Shown piece after piece: positions 26,505-35,795 of a stretch of 64,000 nucleotides of DNA. The DNA is taken from contig NZ_LYOY01000001.1 in NCBI RefSeq assembly GCF_001653515.1, positions 620,001-684,000 of the forward strand. Direction: 5' to 3'. The position numbers and the translations under genes are program-made. Source of the stretch: Streptomyces sp. ERV7 (GTDB lineage: Bacteria; Actinomycetota; Actinomycetes; Streptomycetales; Streptomycetaceae). The first letter of the stretch is position 1; the number at the start of each line of letters is the position of its first letter. The notes beneath the pieces were generated by a model. That model did no database searches, was not told the origin of the DNA, and worked only from the letters and a program-made list of their open reading frames with translations.

Positions 26505-26810
26505 CTCCGGGTCCGGCACTACCGGGGCACCGCCGACATCCCCCGCGCGGCGGACGCGGCCGGGCCGCACGCGCGCGGATCGCTGGCGGCGGCGGCGAAA
26601 GGGTTCGGCAGGGACAAGGGCGCGGTGCCGTTCGACGCGTACTTCGACGCCCAGGGCCTGCTGCGCAAGCTGCGCCAGCGGTTCAGCTACGTCAACGACG
26701 GGCGGACGGTCGCGGTCGCCTCGACCACGCTGCTGTACGGATTCGGGGTGCCCGCGGCCGTGAACCTTCCGGCCGAGCGGGACATCTACGCCGGAAAGAT
26801 CGAGTCATAG
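26505..26810 (+). pseudogene. C-terminal remnant of a lipoprotein gene
   Basis: The frame encodes about 100 residues up to TAG 26808-26810: [16 protein letters not shown], then [35 protein letters not shown] and PAERDIYAGKIES. This resembles the last third of a Streptomyces LppX/LprG-like lipoprotein of about 280-300 residues; the V/TxHYRGTxD...FDAYxDxxGxLRK pattern is what I recognise. The signal peptide, lipobox Cys and first two thirds are absent, and upstream sequence is GC-rich repeat DNA. The break point is therefore at about 26500, marking the right (ureG-side) edge of the inserted block. It is not expected to make a functional protein, although an ATG at 26625 would allow 61 residues. 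Confidence 0.6.
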
Positions 26811-26945
26811 GGGTTCGGGGGGCGTTCGGGAATTCAGTCATGGGCGGTGGCGGAAATGGTCCGTCCGTGCCATGCGCGGTGTGTGTCCTCCTCCCTACGC
26901 TAGGAAGCCGACGACGGCAGAAAGAGGGGTAGAGGGGTGAGGTGC

Positions 26946-27119
26946 GTGGCCGGGCTTCGCAGCACAACCGTCCAGGACCACGTGGCCCTCGTCGAGATCG
27001 AGCTGTGCGGTGAGCTGATGATCGCCGCGTCGGCCGCGGACGGGGAGCGGCTCAGTCCGGACCTGATCGACGAGGTGCTCAAGGTCGAGCCCGAGGGCTC
27101 CTCGGGGAGCGGGGGCTGA
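26946..27119 (+). CDS. Small conserved Streptomyces protein of unknown function
   Basis: The protein has about 57 residues: MAGLRSTTVQDHVALVEIEL, CGELMIAASAADGERLSPDL, IDEVLKVEPEGSSGSGG. Two in-frame GTG codons are possible, 26937 and 26946; the second is better placed after AGAGGGGTGAG. I recall near-identical small proteins beside the csoR/pit region in other Streptomyces, which supports it being real. No motif or membrane segment suggests a function. It is acidic and probably cytoplasmic. Confidence 0.6.
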   Translation: MAGLRSTTVQDHVALVEIELCGELMIAASAADGERLSPDLIDEVLKVEPEGSSGSGG

Positions 27120-27242
27120 TTCCGGCCAAGTCGGTCCGCCCGGTGGACGTGACCGACCCCGGCCGCTGCTTTTCGGCCAGGTGGCCGGGGTGGCTGCACT
27201 GACGCGCGGGACGCGCCGGGCTGTCCGCGGGGACTGAATCCC

Positions 27243-27581
27243 TTACGTACGGAGCAGCCGGGCGATCGCCTTGGTCGCCTCTTCCACCTTGGCGTCGATC
27301 TCCCCGCCGCCCTTCACCGCGGCGTCCGCGACGCAGTGCCGCAGGTGCTCCTCCAGGAGCTGGAGGGCGAAGGACTGGAGGGCCTTCGTGGACGCGGAGA
27401 CCTGGGTGAGTATGTCGATGCAGTAGACGTCCTCGTCCACCAGGCGCTGGAGCCCGCGGATCTGGCCCTCGATGCGGCGCAGCCGCTTGAGGTGCTCGTC
27501 CTTCTGCTTGTGGTAGCCGTGCACCGTGTGCGGCTGGTCCGTGAGGACGGTGTCCGGCTCGGCGGGCTCGGTGGTCGTCAT
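27243..27581 (-). CDS. csoR: CsoR-type copper-sensing repressor
   Basis: The protein has 112 residues. It is a DUF156 four-helix repressor: KQKDEHLKRLRRIEGQIRGL with conserved Arg for DNA contact. The Cu(I) ligand trio is present, Cys in DEDVYCIDILTQ, His and Cys in LEEHLRHCV (x-C-H-C pattern of CsoR rather than RcnR or FrmR). ATG 27581 follows GGGAGGACGCG. A CsoR-type operator lies 32-48 bases upstream, so it should repress itself and be released by copper. No copper chaperone or efflux ATPase is in the window; targets must be elsewhere. Confidence 0.9.
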   Translation of the reverse strand: MTTTEPAEPDTVLTDQPHTVHGYHKQKDEHLKRLRRIEGQIRGLQRLVDEDVYCIDILTQVSASTKALQSFALQLLEEHLRHCVADAAVKGGGEIDAKVEEATKAIARLLRT

Positions 27582-27612
27582 CGCGTCCTCCCGTTGTGCG
27601 AAGAGGGGGTGG

Positions 27613-27629
27613 ATACCCCTCGTGGGTAT
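27613..27629 (-). promoter_or_regulatory. CsoR operator
   Basis: ATACCC-N5-GGGTAT (27613-27629), read ATACCCCTCGTGGGTAT, is the typical GC-rich CsoR box flanked by AT. TATACC in it can act as the -10 hexamer of the leftward csoR promoter, so binding would block transcription. Confidence 0.7.
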
Positions 27630-27787
27630 AGGGTACCGAACCCTGCGAAAGCGGGCCCGGAAACGGGCCGGGGGCCCGTGCTGATCACTGTGCCTGATGG
27701 GCGACACTGAAGTACGCCGGTTAGCCGTGGCCGGATGATGCGCCTAGCATCAGCCTGACCGAATCCAGAGCACCCCGAGGACCCCAC

Positions 27788-28408
27788 GTGCGCTTTCGTC
27801 TGACCCCCAGGGAGACGAGCTTCTACGACATGTTCTCCGCATCCGCGGACAACATCGTCACGGGCTCGAAGCTCCTCATGGAACTGCTCGGAGCGGACTC
27901 CGCGTCCCGGGCCGAGATCGCGGAGCGCATGCGGGCAGCGGAGCACGCGGGCGACGACGCGACCCACGCGATCTTCCACCAGCTGAACTCCTCGTTCATC
28001 ACGCCGTTCGACCGCGAGGACATCTACAACCTCGCTTCGTGCCTCGACGACATCATGGACTTCATGGAGGAGGCCGTCGACCTCGTCGTCCTCTACAACG
28101 TCGAGGAACTGCCCAAGGGCGTCGAGCAGCAGATCGAGGTGCTGGCCCGGGCGGCCGAGCTGACCGCCGAGGCCATGCCGAACCTGCGGACGATGTCCAA
28201 CCTCACCGAGTACTGGATCGAGGTCAACCGGCTGGAGAACCAGGCCGACCAGATCCACCGCAAGCTGCTCGCCCATCTCTTCAACGGCAAGTACGACGCC
28301 ATTGAGGTGCTCAAGCTCAAGCAGATCGTGGACGTACTCGAAGAGGCCGCGGACGCCTTCGAGCACGTGGCGAACACGGTGGAGACCATCGCGGTCAAGG
28401 AGTCCTGA
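27788..28408 (+). CDS. PhoU-like DUF47 protein, partner of Pit
   Basis: The protein has 206 residues and starts at GTG 27788: MRFRLTPRETSFYDMFSASADN. It is an all-helical PhoU-like (DUF47/YkaA) protein, with FDREDIYNLASCLDDIMDFMEE carrying the ExxxD-type metal residues and a second half LEVLKLKQ-like region, EVLKLKQIVDVLEEAADAFE. Such proteins are nearly always encoded before a Pit phosphate permease and are thought to adjust its activity. Here the pit gene begins five bases after its stop. TTAGCC (27721-27726) and TAGCAT (27745-27750), 18 apart, are a weak candidate promoter. No convincing PHO box was seen. Confidence 0.88.
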   Translation: MRFRLTPRETSFYDMFSASADNIVTGSKLLMELLGADSASRAEIAERMRAAEHAGDDATHAIFHQLNSSFITPFDREDIYNLASCLDDIMDFMEEAVDLVVLYNVEELPKGVEQQIEVLARAAELTAEAMPNLRTMSNLTEYWIEVNRLENQADQIHRKLLAHLFNGKYDAIEVLKLKQIVDVLEEAADAFEHVANTVETIAVKES

Positions 28409-28413
28409 GCTTC

Positions 28414-29412
28414 GTGGACACCTTTGCACTGGTCGTGACCATCGCGGTCGCGCTCGGATTCACGTACACGAACGGGTTCCACGACTCGGCGAACGCCATC
28501 GCGACCTCCGTCTCGACGCGGGCGCTGACCCCGCGCGCGGCGCTGGCGATGGCCGCCGTGATGAACCTGGCCGGTGCCTTCCTCGGCAGCGGTGTCGCCA
28601 AGACCGTCAGTGAAGGCCTGATCGCCACCCCCGAGGGCAACAAGGGGATGGGGATCCTGTTCGCCGCGCTGGTCGGGGCGATCATCTGGAACCTGGTGAC
28701 CTGGTACTTCGGGCTGCCGTCCTCGTCCTCGCACGCCCTGTTCGGCGGCATGGTCGGTGCGGCGCTCGCGGGCGGCACGACCGTCCACTGGAACGGCGTG
28801 CTCGACAAGGTCGTCATCCCGATGTTCATCTCGCCGGTGGTCGGCCTCATCGCCGGCTATCTGGTGATGTGCGCGATCCTGTGGATGTTCCGCAAGGCGA
28901 ACCCGCACAAGGCGAAGCGGGGCTTCCGTATCGCGCAGACCGTCTCGGCGGCCGGAATGGCGCTCGGCCACGGTCTGCAGGACGCGCAGAAGACCATGGG
29001 CATCGTGGTGATGGCCCTGGTCATCGCCGATGTGCAGTCCGCGGGCGACGAGATCCCGATCTGGGTGAAGATCGCTTGCGCGGCGATGCTGTCGCTGGGT
29101 ACGTACGCGGGTGGCTGGCGCATCATGCGGACGCTGGGGCGGAAGATCATCGAGCTGGATCCGCCGCAGGGGTTCGCGGCGGAGACGACCGGTGCGTCGA
29201 TCATGTTCGGGTCCGCGTTCCTGTTCCACGCGCCGATCTCCACGACGCATGTGATCACTTCGGCGATCATGGGTGTGGGGGCGACGAAGCGGGTCAACGC
29301 GGTGCGGTGGGGGGTGGCCAAGAACATCATTCTTGGCTGGTTCATCACGATGCCGGCGGCGGCGGTCGTCGCGGCGGCGAGCTATTACGTGGTGCGGGTC
29401 TTCTTCGGCTGA
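28414..29412 (+). CDS. pit: Low-affinity inorganic phosphate permease Pit
   Basis: The protein has 332 residues and starts at GTG 28414 with AAGGAG 11 bases upstream inside the preceding gene. PiT family repeats are clear: N-terminal TNGFHDSANAIATSVSTRAL (GANDVAN-like) and C-terminal ASIMFGSAFLFHAPISTTHV. LPSSSSHALFGGMVG and HGLQDAQKTMGIV are further signatures. About ten membrane helices are predicted. It transports metal-phosphate with protons, or sodium. It faces the convergent pstB across a repeat-rich spacer with a terminator. Both phosphate systems here sit inside the divided urease locus. Confidence 0.93.
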   Translation: MDTFALVVTIAVALGFTYTNGFHDSANAIATSVSTRALTPRAALAMAAVMNLAGAFLGSGVAKTVSEGLIATPEGNKGMGILFAALVGAIIWNLVTWYFGLPSSSSHALFGGMVGAALAGGTTVHWNGVLDKVVIPMFISPVVGLIAGYLVMCAILWMFRKANPHKAKRGFRIAQTVSAAGMALGHGLQDAQKTMGIVVMALVIADVQSAGDEIPIWVKIACAAMLSLGTYAGGWRIMRTLGRKIIELDPPQGFAAETTGASIMFGSAFLFHAPISTTHVITSAIMGVGATKRVNAVRWGVAKNIILGWFITMPAAAVVAAASYYVVRVFFG

Positions 29413-29488
29413 GCGCCGCTCGCTTGAAGGGGCTCGGGGCTTCGCCCCGGGCCCCTTTCGTTTACCTGCGGTCCGGTGGGGGCGTGCC

Positions 29489-29637
29489 GCGCAGTTCCCC
29501 GCGCCCCTTGAAGGGCCGTCCCGCGCCCGCGGACCGTGCTGGGTTGCTCGCGCAGTTCCCCGCGCCCCTGAAGACCGGGGGCTGAGCTGAGTAGTCCGGC
29601 TGCGGCGGACTACCTGAGGGGCGCGGGGAACTGCGCG
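29489..29637. repeat. Three copies of a dispersed Streptomyces repeat in the pit-pstB spacer
   Basis: The 21-base unit CGCGCAGTTCCCCGCGCCCC(T) occurs at about 29489-29509 and 29549-29569 and inverted at 29617-29637. Between the second and third copies GTAGTCCG (29591-29598) and CGGACTAC (29606-29613) form an 8-bp hairpin. The copies make inverted pairs that could fold. I recognise the unit as very frequent in Streptomyces intergenic DNA. No gene is visible in 29413-29779. Confidence 0.7.
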
Positions 29638-29699
29638 ACGAGCCCCCACCGGCCCGCAGAGGAATCCCGCCCCCCCGAACGGCTTCGTGGACGGAAAAT

Positions 29700-29731
29700 G
29701 GGCCCGCCTCCTGACACCAGGAGGCGGGCCC
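29700..29731 (-). terminator. Terminator of pstB
   Basis: GGGCCCGCCTCCTG (29700-29713) pairs with CAGGAGGCGGGCCC (29718-29731) across ACAC. On the minus strand it is followed by CATTTTCC, a short T run, so it best serves the leftward pst genes; it also faces pit. Confidence 0.8.
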
Positions 29732-29779
29732 TTCGTCTTGCGGTGGCACCGCCATGCAGCACCGCAGACGGCTTGGGGT

Positions 29780-30556
29780 CTATCCGAAGCGGCCCGAGAT
29801 GTAGTCCTCGGTCGCCTGGACGGACGGGTTGGAGAAGATCCGCGCGGTCTCGTCGAGCTCGATGAGACGGCCGGGCTGGCCGACGGCCGCCAGGTTGAAG
29901 AACGCCGTACGGTCCGAGACGCGCGCTGCCTGCTGCATGTTGTGCGTCACGATGACGATCGTGAAGCGCTCCTTCAGCTCGCCGATCAGGTCCTCGATCG
30001 CGAGGGTCGAGATCGGGTCCAGGGCGGAGCAGGGCTCGTCCATCAGGAGGACGTCGGGCTCGACCGCGATCGCGCGGGCGATGCACAGACGCTGCTGCTG
30101 GCCGCCGGACAGGCCCGAGCCGGGCTTGTTGAGGCGGTCCTTGACCTCGTTCCAGAGGTTCGCGCCCTTGAGGGACTTCTCGACGACGTCCGCCAGCTGG
30201 TTCTTCTTGTACGAGCCGTTCAGCCGCAGACCGGCCGCCACGTTGTCGAAGATCGACATGGTGGGGAACGGGTTCGGGCGCTGGAAGACCATGCCGACCG
30301 TACGGCGCACGGCGACCGGGTCGACGTCCTTGCCGTACAGGTTCTCGTCGTCCAGGAGCACCTTGCCCTCGACGCGGCCACCGGGGGTGACCTCGTGCAT
30401 CCGGTTCAGGGTGCGCAGGAACGTGGACTTGCCGCAGCCGGACGGGCCGATGAAGGCCGTCACGGAGCGGGGCTCCACGGTCATCGAGATGTCCTCGATC
30501 GCCTTGTGGGAGCCGTAGTACGCGGTCAGGCCGCTGACGTCGATTCGCTTGGCCAT
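29780..30556 (-). CDS. pstB: Phosphate ABC transporter ATPase PstB
   Basis: The protein has 258 residues. Walker [11 protein letters not shown]-loop [20 protein letters not shown], signature [16 protein letters not shown], Walker [16 protein letters not shown] and H-switch [18 protein letters not shown] are all intact and PstB-specific. It powers high-affinity phosphate import with PstC/PstA. ATG 30556 lies 29 bases after the pstA stop. It is the last gene of the leftward run ureA-ureB-ureC-ureF-pstC-pstA-pstB and ends at the hairpin 29700-29731. Confidence 0.95.
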   Translation of the reverse strand: MAKRIDVSGLTAYYGSHKAIEDISMTVEPRSVTAFIGPSGCGKSTFLRTLNRMHEVTPGGRVEGKVLLDDENLYGKDVDPVAVRRTVGMVFQRPNPFPTMSIFDNVAAGLRLNGSYKKNQLADVVEKSLKGANLWNEVKDRLNKPGSGLSGGQQQRLCIARAIAVEPDVLLMDEPCSALDPISTLAIEDLIGELKERFTIVIVTHNMQQAARVSDRTAFFNLAAVGQPGRLIELDETARIFSNPSVQATEDYISGRFG

Positions 30557-30585
30557 GGAAATCACTGCTTCTTTCGTTGGTCGCG

Positions 30586-31662
30586 TCAGCGGCCGGTCTT
30601 CGGGGCCTTCCAGCGGGCGATGCCGCGGGCCACCAGATTGAGGATCATGACGAAGGCGATCAGCACCAGGGCACCGGCCCACGCGCGGTCGTACGACGCG
30701 TCGCTGCCGACCCGGAACTGCTCCCAGATGTAGAAGGGGAGCGAGGACTGGGCGCCGTCGAAGGGGTTGGTGTTGATCAGCTGGCTGCCGAAGACGAGCA
30801 GCATGATCGGCGCGGTCTCACCGGCGATACGGGCGATGGCGAGCATGACGCCCGTGGTGATGCCGCCGATCGCGGTCGGCAGGACCACCTTCAGGATCGT
30901 GCGCCACTTCGGCACACCGAGGGCCAGCGAGGCCTCGCGCAGCTCGTTCGGTACGAGCTTGAGCATCTCCTCGGTGGAGCGGACCACGACCGGCATCATC
31001 AGGATCGCCAGCGCCAGCGAGCCCATGAAGCCGGAGGGCTTGAGCTCGAACATCAGCATCAGGGTGAGGATGAACAGGCCCGCCACGATCGAGGGGATGC
31101 CCGTCATCACGTCGACGAAGAACGTCACGGCCTTGGCGAGCGCGCCCTTGCCGTACTCCACCAGGTAGACCGCGGTCAGCAGCCCGATCGGGGCGGAGAT
31201 CAGGGTGGCGATGCCGACCTGCTCCAGGGTGCCGATCAGCGCGTGGTAGACGCCGCCGCCCTTCTCGAAGCCGGGGACGCCGGCCATGGAGTGGGTCATG
31301 AAGTCCGCGTCGAGGACCTTGGTGCCGCGCTTGATCGTCGTCCACAGCAGGGAGAGCAGCGGGACCAGGGCGAGGAGGAAGCACACCCAGACGAGCGAGG
31401 TGGCGACGCGGTCCTTGGCCTGGCGCTTGTTCTCGACGACCGCGGTGGTCACGTACGAGACGAGCACGAACAGGAGCGCGGAGAGCAGGCCCCACTGGAC
31501 CTTGCTGTCCAGGCCGAAGACGAGGCCGATGCCGCAGCCGAGCGCGAGGCCGGCGACGCCGAAGGCGGCCGTGGCCCAGCGGGGCAGACCCCGGCGGCTC
31601 AGGCTGCCCCTGCGGGGCGCGGAGGGGGCGGGACGGGTGTCCTGCACTACTGCGTTCGACAT
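30586..31662 (-). CDS. pstA: Phosphate ABC transporter permease PstA
   Basis: The protein has 358 residues. A Pro/Arg-rich N-terminus is followed by two extra helices (about 30-75) and then the binding-protein-dependent permease domain: [76 protein letters not shown] (EAA loop) and [22 protein letters not shown] 31662 overlaps the pstC stop as ATGA. It forms the membrane channel with PstC. Confidence 0.94.
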   Translation of the reverse strand: MSNAVVQDTRPAPSAPRRGSLSRRGLPRWATAAFGVAGLALGCGIGLVFGLDSKVQWGLLSALLFVLVSYVTTAVVENKRQAKDRVATSLVWVCFLLALVPLLSLLWTTIKRGTKVLDADFMTHSMAGVPGFEKGGGVYHALIGTLEQVGIATLISAPIGLLTAVYLVEYGKGALAKAVTFFVDVMTGIPSIVAGLFILTLMLMFELKPSGFMGSLALAILMMPVVVRSTEEMLKLVPNELREASLALGVPKWRTILKVVLPTAIGGITTGVMLAIARIAGETAPIMLLVFGSQLINTNPFDGAQSSLPFYIWEQFRVGSDASYDRAWAGALVLIAFVMILNLVARGIARWKAPKTGR

Positions 31663-32651
31663 CAGGCGTTCGCCCCCGAGTACTCCTTGCGGCGCGCGAT
31701 GATCAGGCGGGCCGCGCCGTTGACCAGCAGGGTGAGGACGAAGAGCACCAGGCCGGAGGCGATCAGGGCGTCCCGCCCGAGCTCGTTGGCCTCGTCGAAC
31801 TTCGCCGCGATGTTCTGGGCGAAGGTGCCGCCACCCGGGTTGAGGATGTGCAGCGAGATCAGATAGCTCGGGGAGAGGACCGTGGCGACGGCCATCGTCT
31901 CGCCGAGCGCGCGGCCCAGGCCCAGCATGGAGGCCGAGATGATGCCGGAGCGGCCGAACGGCAGCACCGACAGCCGGATGACCTCCCAGCGGGTGGCGCC
32001 GAGGGCCAGCGCGGCCTCCTCGTTCATCCGCGGGACCTGGAGGAAGACCTCGCGGCTCACGCTGGTCACGATCGGCAGGATCATGATCGCGAGCAGGATG
32101 CCGACGGTGAAGAGCGAGCGGGCGACGCCGACCTCGGTCTTCTCGAAGACGTAGGTCCAGCCGAGGTACTCGTCGAGCCAGGAGTTCAGGCCCTCCAGGT
32201 ACGGCACGAGGATCAGGGCGCCCCAGATGCCGTAGATGATCGAGGGGATCGCGGCGAGCAGGTCCACCACGTAGGCGAGGGGCGCGGCCAGCTTGCGCGG
32301 CGCGTAGTGCGAGATGAAGAGGGCGATGCCGACAGCGATCGGAACCGCGATGACCATCGCGATGATCGAGCTGGCGACCGTGCCGAAGAGCAGGACGGCG
32401 ATGCCGAAGACCGGCTTGTCCCCGGCGGGGTTCCAGTCGAAGGTGGTGAGGAAGTTGCCCTCGTCCTTCGAGATGGCCATCCCCGCGCGGACGCTCAGGA
32501 AGATGGCGATCGACGCCATCAGGACGAGCAGGAAGATGCCGGATCCCCGGGAGAGGCCGAGGAAGACCTTGTCGCCCGCGCGCCCGGTGGACTTCTTGCG
32601 CAGGGCGGGAGCCGCCGGTGGCGGCGGGGTGTTCGTGGTTATGGAAGCCAT
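31662..32651 (-). CDS. pstC: Phosphate ABC transporter permease PstC, now behind ureF
   Basis: The protein has 329 residues. PstC features: GTVASSIIAMVIAVPIAVGIA, LLAAIPSIIYGIWGALILVP, and the EAA loop EEAALALGATRWEVIRLSV with RALGETMAVATVLS. ATG 32651 (MASITTNTPPP) is preceded by GGAAAGATCG. The gene directly upstream is ureF, whose stop is only 44 bases away. In Streptomyces the phosphate-binding protein gene pstS normally precedes pstC and carries the PHO-box promoter. Neither pstS nor such a promoter is present here. Expression would depend on the urease promoter or a cryptic one. Confidence 0.94.
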   Translation of the reverse strand: MASITTNTPPPPAAPALRKKSTGRAGDKVFLGLSRGSGIFLLVLMASIAIFLSVRAGMAISKDEGNFLTTFDWNPAGDKPVFGIAVLLFGTVASSIIAMVIAVPIAVGIALFISHYAPRKLAAPLAYVVDLLAAIPSIIYGIWGALILVPYLEGLNSWLDEYLGWTYVFEKTEVGVARSLFTVGILLAIMILPIVTSVSREVFLQVPRMNEEAALALGATRWEVIRLSVLPFGRSGIISASMLGLGRALGETMAVATVLSPSYLISLHILNPGGGTFAQNIAAKFDEANELGRDALIASGLVLFVLTLLVNGAARLIIARRKEYSGANA

Positions 32652-32695
32652 CGATCTTTCCGGTCTGTGGGCGGGGACGGCGGGGTGCGGGAAAG

Positions 32696-33370
32696 CTACG
32701 ACGCGAACAGCCGCACCGGCCACGCCGCATGCGCCTCGGCCATGACATCGAGCAGCGGCGCCGACGCGGCGGGCAGCGCGTCCAGCCCCTCCACCGCGGC
32801 CGAGGCCGCCAGCCGCGCGGCCCGCGAGGCCACCGCGTCCAGCTCGGGCGCCAGCCGGGCGAGCACCCCGGTGGCGTCGAACGGATCGAGGCTCAGCAGC
32901 CGCACCACCGCCGTCGCGGGCCCGCTCACACACTCGTACGCCACACAGTGCGCGGCGTCCTCCGCGCCGAGCCCCGCCGCCCGCGCGGCGAGCCCGAGCA
33001 CGATCGGCTGATGGGCCCCGCGCGGCCGGGCCGCGGCGAGCGCGGCCAGCTCCTCGCCGGGCCAGGTGGCCCGGGCCGCCCGCATCATCTGGCGGCCGAG
33101 CCTGCGCGCGGTGGCGCGCAGCGCGGGCGACGGGGTGCGGGCGTCGGCGGCCTCGTCGAGGGCGAGCGGGTCGAGGCCGAGGGCGGCCGCCGCGGCGAGC
33201 GAGGCGGACACCAGACCGGCCGTGTGCAGCCGCCCCCGGCAGAACTCCGCCAGCGAGGCCGCGTCATGGACCCGGCCGGCCTTCACGGCGGGTTCGGCAC
33301 CCCCCGAGTGGGCGTGCCCACCGGCCGGGAACCGGCCGTCGGCGAGGACGAGCAGAGCTGCGCGAGTCAT
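32696..33370 (-). CDS. ureF: Urease accessory protein UreF
   Basis: The protein has 224 residues. The UreF start LLVLADGRFPAGGHAHSGGAE and the later AHQPIVLGLAARAAGLG, AHCVAYECVSGPATAVVRLLSLDP are typical. It binds UreD and activates UreG GTPase for nickel insertion. ATG 33370 is 13 bases after the ureC stop. The C-terminus AWPVRLFAS looks complete. What should follow is ureG; instead pstC begins 44 bases on. Confidence 0.92.
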   Translation of the reverse strand: MTRAALLVLADGRFPAGGHAHSGGAEPAVKAGRVHDAASLAEFCRGRLHTAGLVSASLAAAAALGLDPLALDEAADARTPSPALRATARRLGRQMMRAARATWPGEELAALAAARPRGAHQPIVLGLAARAAGLGAEDAAHCVAYECVSGPATAVVRLLSLDPFDATGVLARLAPELDAVASRAARLAASAAVEGLDALPAASAPLLDVMAEAHAAWPVRLFAS

Positions 33371-33383
33371 GTACCAGCCGCTC

Positions 33384-35105
33384 TCAGAAGAGGAAGTACC
33401 GCTGGGCCATGGGCAGTTCGGCGGCGGGCGCGGGCTCCACCGGCTCGCCGTCGATGGTCACCGTGAAGGTGTCCGGGTCGACCCGGACGTCCGGCAGGGC
33501 GTCGTTCTCGCGCATGTCCGCCTTGCCCACCCGCCGGGTGCTCTTGATGGCGGTGAACCTCTTGTCCAGGCCCAGCCGCTCGGGCAGCCCGTCGTCCAGG
33601 GCCGTCTGCGCCACGAAGTTGAGCGAGTTGGCCGCCGGGGCCTTCCCGTGCGCGCCGAACATCGGCCGGGGCAGCACCGGCTGGGGCGTGGGGATGGACG
33701 CGTTGGCGTCGCCCATCTGCGCGTACGCGATCTGGCCGCCCTTGATGACGAGCTGCGGCTTGACGCCGAAGAACGCGGGGTCCCACAGCACCAGGTCCGC
33801 GAGCTTGCCCGGCTCGACCGAGCCGATCTCGTCGTCGAGGCCCTGGGCGACCGCCGGGTTGATCGTGTACTTGGCGACATAGCGGCGCGCCCGCTGGTTG
33901 TCGGCGCGCCCGTCGCCCGCGAGCGCTCCCCGGCGCACCTTCATCACATGCGCGGTCTGCCAGGTACGCAGGATGACCTCGCCGATCCGGCCCATCGCCT
34001 GGGAGTCGGAGGAGAGGATCGAGATGGCGCCCAGGTCGTGCAGGATGTCCTCGGCCGCGATGGTCGAGGGCCGGATGCGGGACTCCGCGAACGCCAGGTC
34101 CTCCGGCACCGCCGGATTGAGGTGATGGCAGACCATCAGCATGTCGAGGTGTTCCTCGATGGTGTTGACGGTGTGCGGCCGGGTCGGGTTGGTGGAGCTG
34201 GGCAGGACGTACGGCTCGGAGACCACGGTGATGATGTCCGGGGCGTGCCCGCCGCCCGCGCCCTCGGTGTGGTACGCGTGGATGGAGCGTCCCGCGATGG
34301 CGGCGAGGGTGTCGCCGACGAAGCCCGCCTCGTTCAACGTGTCGGTGTGGATGGCGAGCTGGGCGCCGGTCTCGTCGCAGACGCGCAGACAGGCGTCGAT
34401 GACGGCCGGGGTGGCGCCCCAGTCCTCGTGGATCTTGAATCCGAGGGCGCCGCCGCGCAGTTGGGAGTGCATCGCCTCGCGCGACATGGTGTTGCCCTTG
34501 CCGAGCAGACCGATGTTGACGGGCGCGTTCTCCAGGGCCGCGAACATCCGGGCCAGATGCCAGGGGCCGGGGGTGACGGTGGTGGCCTTGGTGCCCTCGG
34601 CGGGGCCGGTGCCGCCGCCGACGAGGGTGGTGATGCCCGAGGAGAGCGCCTGGTCGACGAGGGTCGGCGAGATGAAGTGGACGTGGGTGTCGACCGCGCC
34701 CGCCGTGAGGATCTTCCCGTTGCCCGCGATGATCTCGGTCTCGGGGCCGATGACGAGGTCCGGGTGGACGCCGTCCATGGTGTCGGGGTTGCCGGCCTTG
34801 CCGAGTGCGGTGATGCGGCCGTCCCTGATGCCGAGGTCCGCCTTGACGATCCCCCAGTGGTCGAGGACGACGACGCCGGTGATCACGGTGTCGGGCGCGC
34901 CCTCGGCACGGGTGGTGCGGGCCTGGCCCATGGACTCGCGGATCACCTTGCCGCCGCCGAACACCGCCTCGTCGCCCGCCCGTCCGGGCCCGCCGCAGCG
35001 GTCCTCCTCGACCTCCACGAGCAGATCGGTGTCAGCGAGCCGGATGCGGTCGCCGGTGGTCGGGCCGAACAGGTCGGCGTAGACGGCGCGGTGGAGCTCA
35101 GCCAT
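33384..35105 (-). CDS. ureC: Urease alpha (catalytic) subunit
   Basis: The protein has 573 residues, the normal length. All active-site parts are present: THVHFISPT (two nickel His), [12 protein letters not shown] (Lys to be carbamylated), [41 protein letters not shown] (mobile flap with Cys and His) and [13 protein letters not shown] with the nickel Asp. It hydrolyses urea to ammonia and carbamate in the cytoplasm. ATG 35105 overlaps the ureB stop by 8 bases. The enzyme needs nickel inserted by UreD/F/G, two of which are now in a distant, separate unit. Confidence 0.97.
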   Translation of the reverse strand: MAELHRAVYADLFGPTTGDRIRLADTDLLVEVEEDRCGGPGRAGDEAVFGGGKVIRESMGQARTTRAEGAPDTVITGVVVLDHWGIVKADLGIRDGRITALGKAGNPDTMDGVHPDLVIGPETEIIAGNGKILTAGAVDTHVHFISPTLVDQALSSGITTLVGGGTGPAEGTKATTVTPGPWHLARMFAALENAPVNIGLLGKGNTMSREAMHSQLRGGALGFKIHEDWGATPAVIDACLRVCDETGAQLAIHTDTLNEAGFVGDTLAAIAGRSIHAYHTEGAGGGHAPDIITVVSEPYVLPSSTNPTRPHTVNTIEEHLDMLMVCHHLNPAVPEDLAFAESRIRPSTIAAEDILHDLGAISILSSDSQAMGRIGEVILRTWQTAHVMKVRRGALAGDGRADNQRARRYVAKYTINPAVAQGLDDEIGSVEPGKLADLVLWDPAFFGVKPQLVIKGGQIAYAQMGDANASIPTPQPVLPRPMFGAHGKAPAANSLNFVAQTALDDGLPERLGLDKRFTAIKSTRRVGKADMRENDALPDVRVDPDTFTVTIDGEPVEPAPAAELPMAQRYFLF

Positions 35106-35409
35106 CGAGGGGGCCTCCGATCTCGCCGCGCAGCCCGTGGACGACCCGGCGTCCGGCGAGCGGCACGAGCTCGACGTCCACGGGGATGCCGGGTTCGAAG
35201 CGCACGGCGGTGCCCGCGGCGATGTTCAGCCGCAGCCCGCGGGCGGCGGCGCGGTCGAAGTCCAGGCCGGGGTTGGCCTCGGCGAAGTGGTAGTGCGAGC
35301 CGACCTGGACGGGCCGGTCGGCGGCGTTGAGGACGGTCATCGTGGTGATCTCGCGGCCCTCGTTGAGGGCGACGGGCTCGTCCGCGAACAGGATCTCTCC
35401 GGGAATCAC
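35098..35409 (-). CDS. ureB: Urease beta subunit
   Basis: The protein has 103 residues. It has the whole UreB pattern: [81 protein letters not shown]. It assembles with UreA and UreC. Its ATG is 14 bases after the ureA stop, and its end overlaps ureC. Confidence 0.96.
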   Translation of the reverse strand: MIPGEILFADEPVALNEGREITTMTVLNAADRPVQVGSHYHFAEANPGLDFDRAAARGLRLNIAAGTAVRFEPGIPVDVELVPLAGRRVVHGLRGEIGGPLDG

Positions 35410-35423
35410 TCGGCGCTCCCCCG

Positions 35424-35726
35424 TCAGACGATGGGCTCGTGGACGGTGACGAGCTTGGTGCCGTCGGGGAAGGTCGCCTCGACCTGGACGTCGTGGATCA
35501 TCTCCGGGATGCCCGGCATGACGTCGCCGCGGGAGAGCACCTCGCGTCCGGACACCATGAGTTCGGCGACGGTCCGGCCGTCGCGGGCGCCTTCGAGGAT
35601 GTGCGAGGTGATGAGCGCCACGGCCTCGGGGTGATTGAGTCTCACCCCCCGAGCGCGGCGCTTGTCCGCGACGTCCGCGGCCACATGGATGAGCAGTCTC
35701 TCCTGCTCGTGCGGCGTCAGTTGCAC
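35424..35726 (-). CDS. ureA: Urease gamma subunit
   Basis: The protein has 100 residues with the conserved [20 protein letters not shown] start, [21 protein letters not shown], and the end [16 protein letters not shown] 35726 is chosen because it gives this conserved start and has GAGGTGGG just upstream; a GTG at 35735 is also in frame. It is the first gene of the leftward run, with a regulatory region at 35796-35876. Confidence 0.95.
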   Translation of the reverse strand: MQLTPHEQERLLIHVAADVADKRRARGVRLNHPEAVALITSHILEGARDGRTVAELMVSGREVLSRGDVMPGIPEMIHDVQVEATFPDGTKLVTVHEPIV

Positions 35727-35795
35727 GCTTCCCACCTCACAGTCGTGCCCGGAACGGGGGAGTCCCGCCTCGGCGCTGCGGGACCCCGTCCAAGT

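Noticed and set aside
26900..27199. Leftward frame of 99 codons opposite the small conserved gene
   Set aside because: It is antisense to the conserved frame at 26946-27119, has no motif, and runs through the promoter.
29413..29779. Several short frames in the pit-pstB spacer
   Set aside because: The spacer is made of known dispersed repeats, a hairpin and a terminator; the frames are by-products.
32500..32760. PHO box (PhoP site) upstream of pstC
   Set aside because: No pair of GTTCACC-like direct repeats was seen in the 44-base gap or in the end of ureF.
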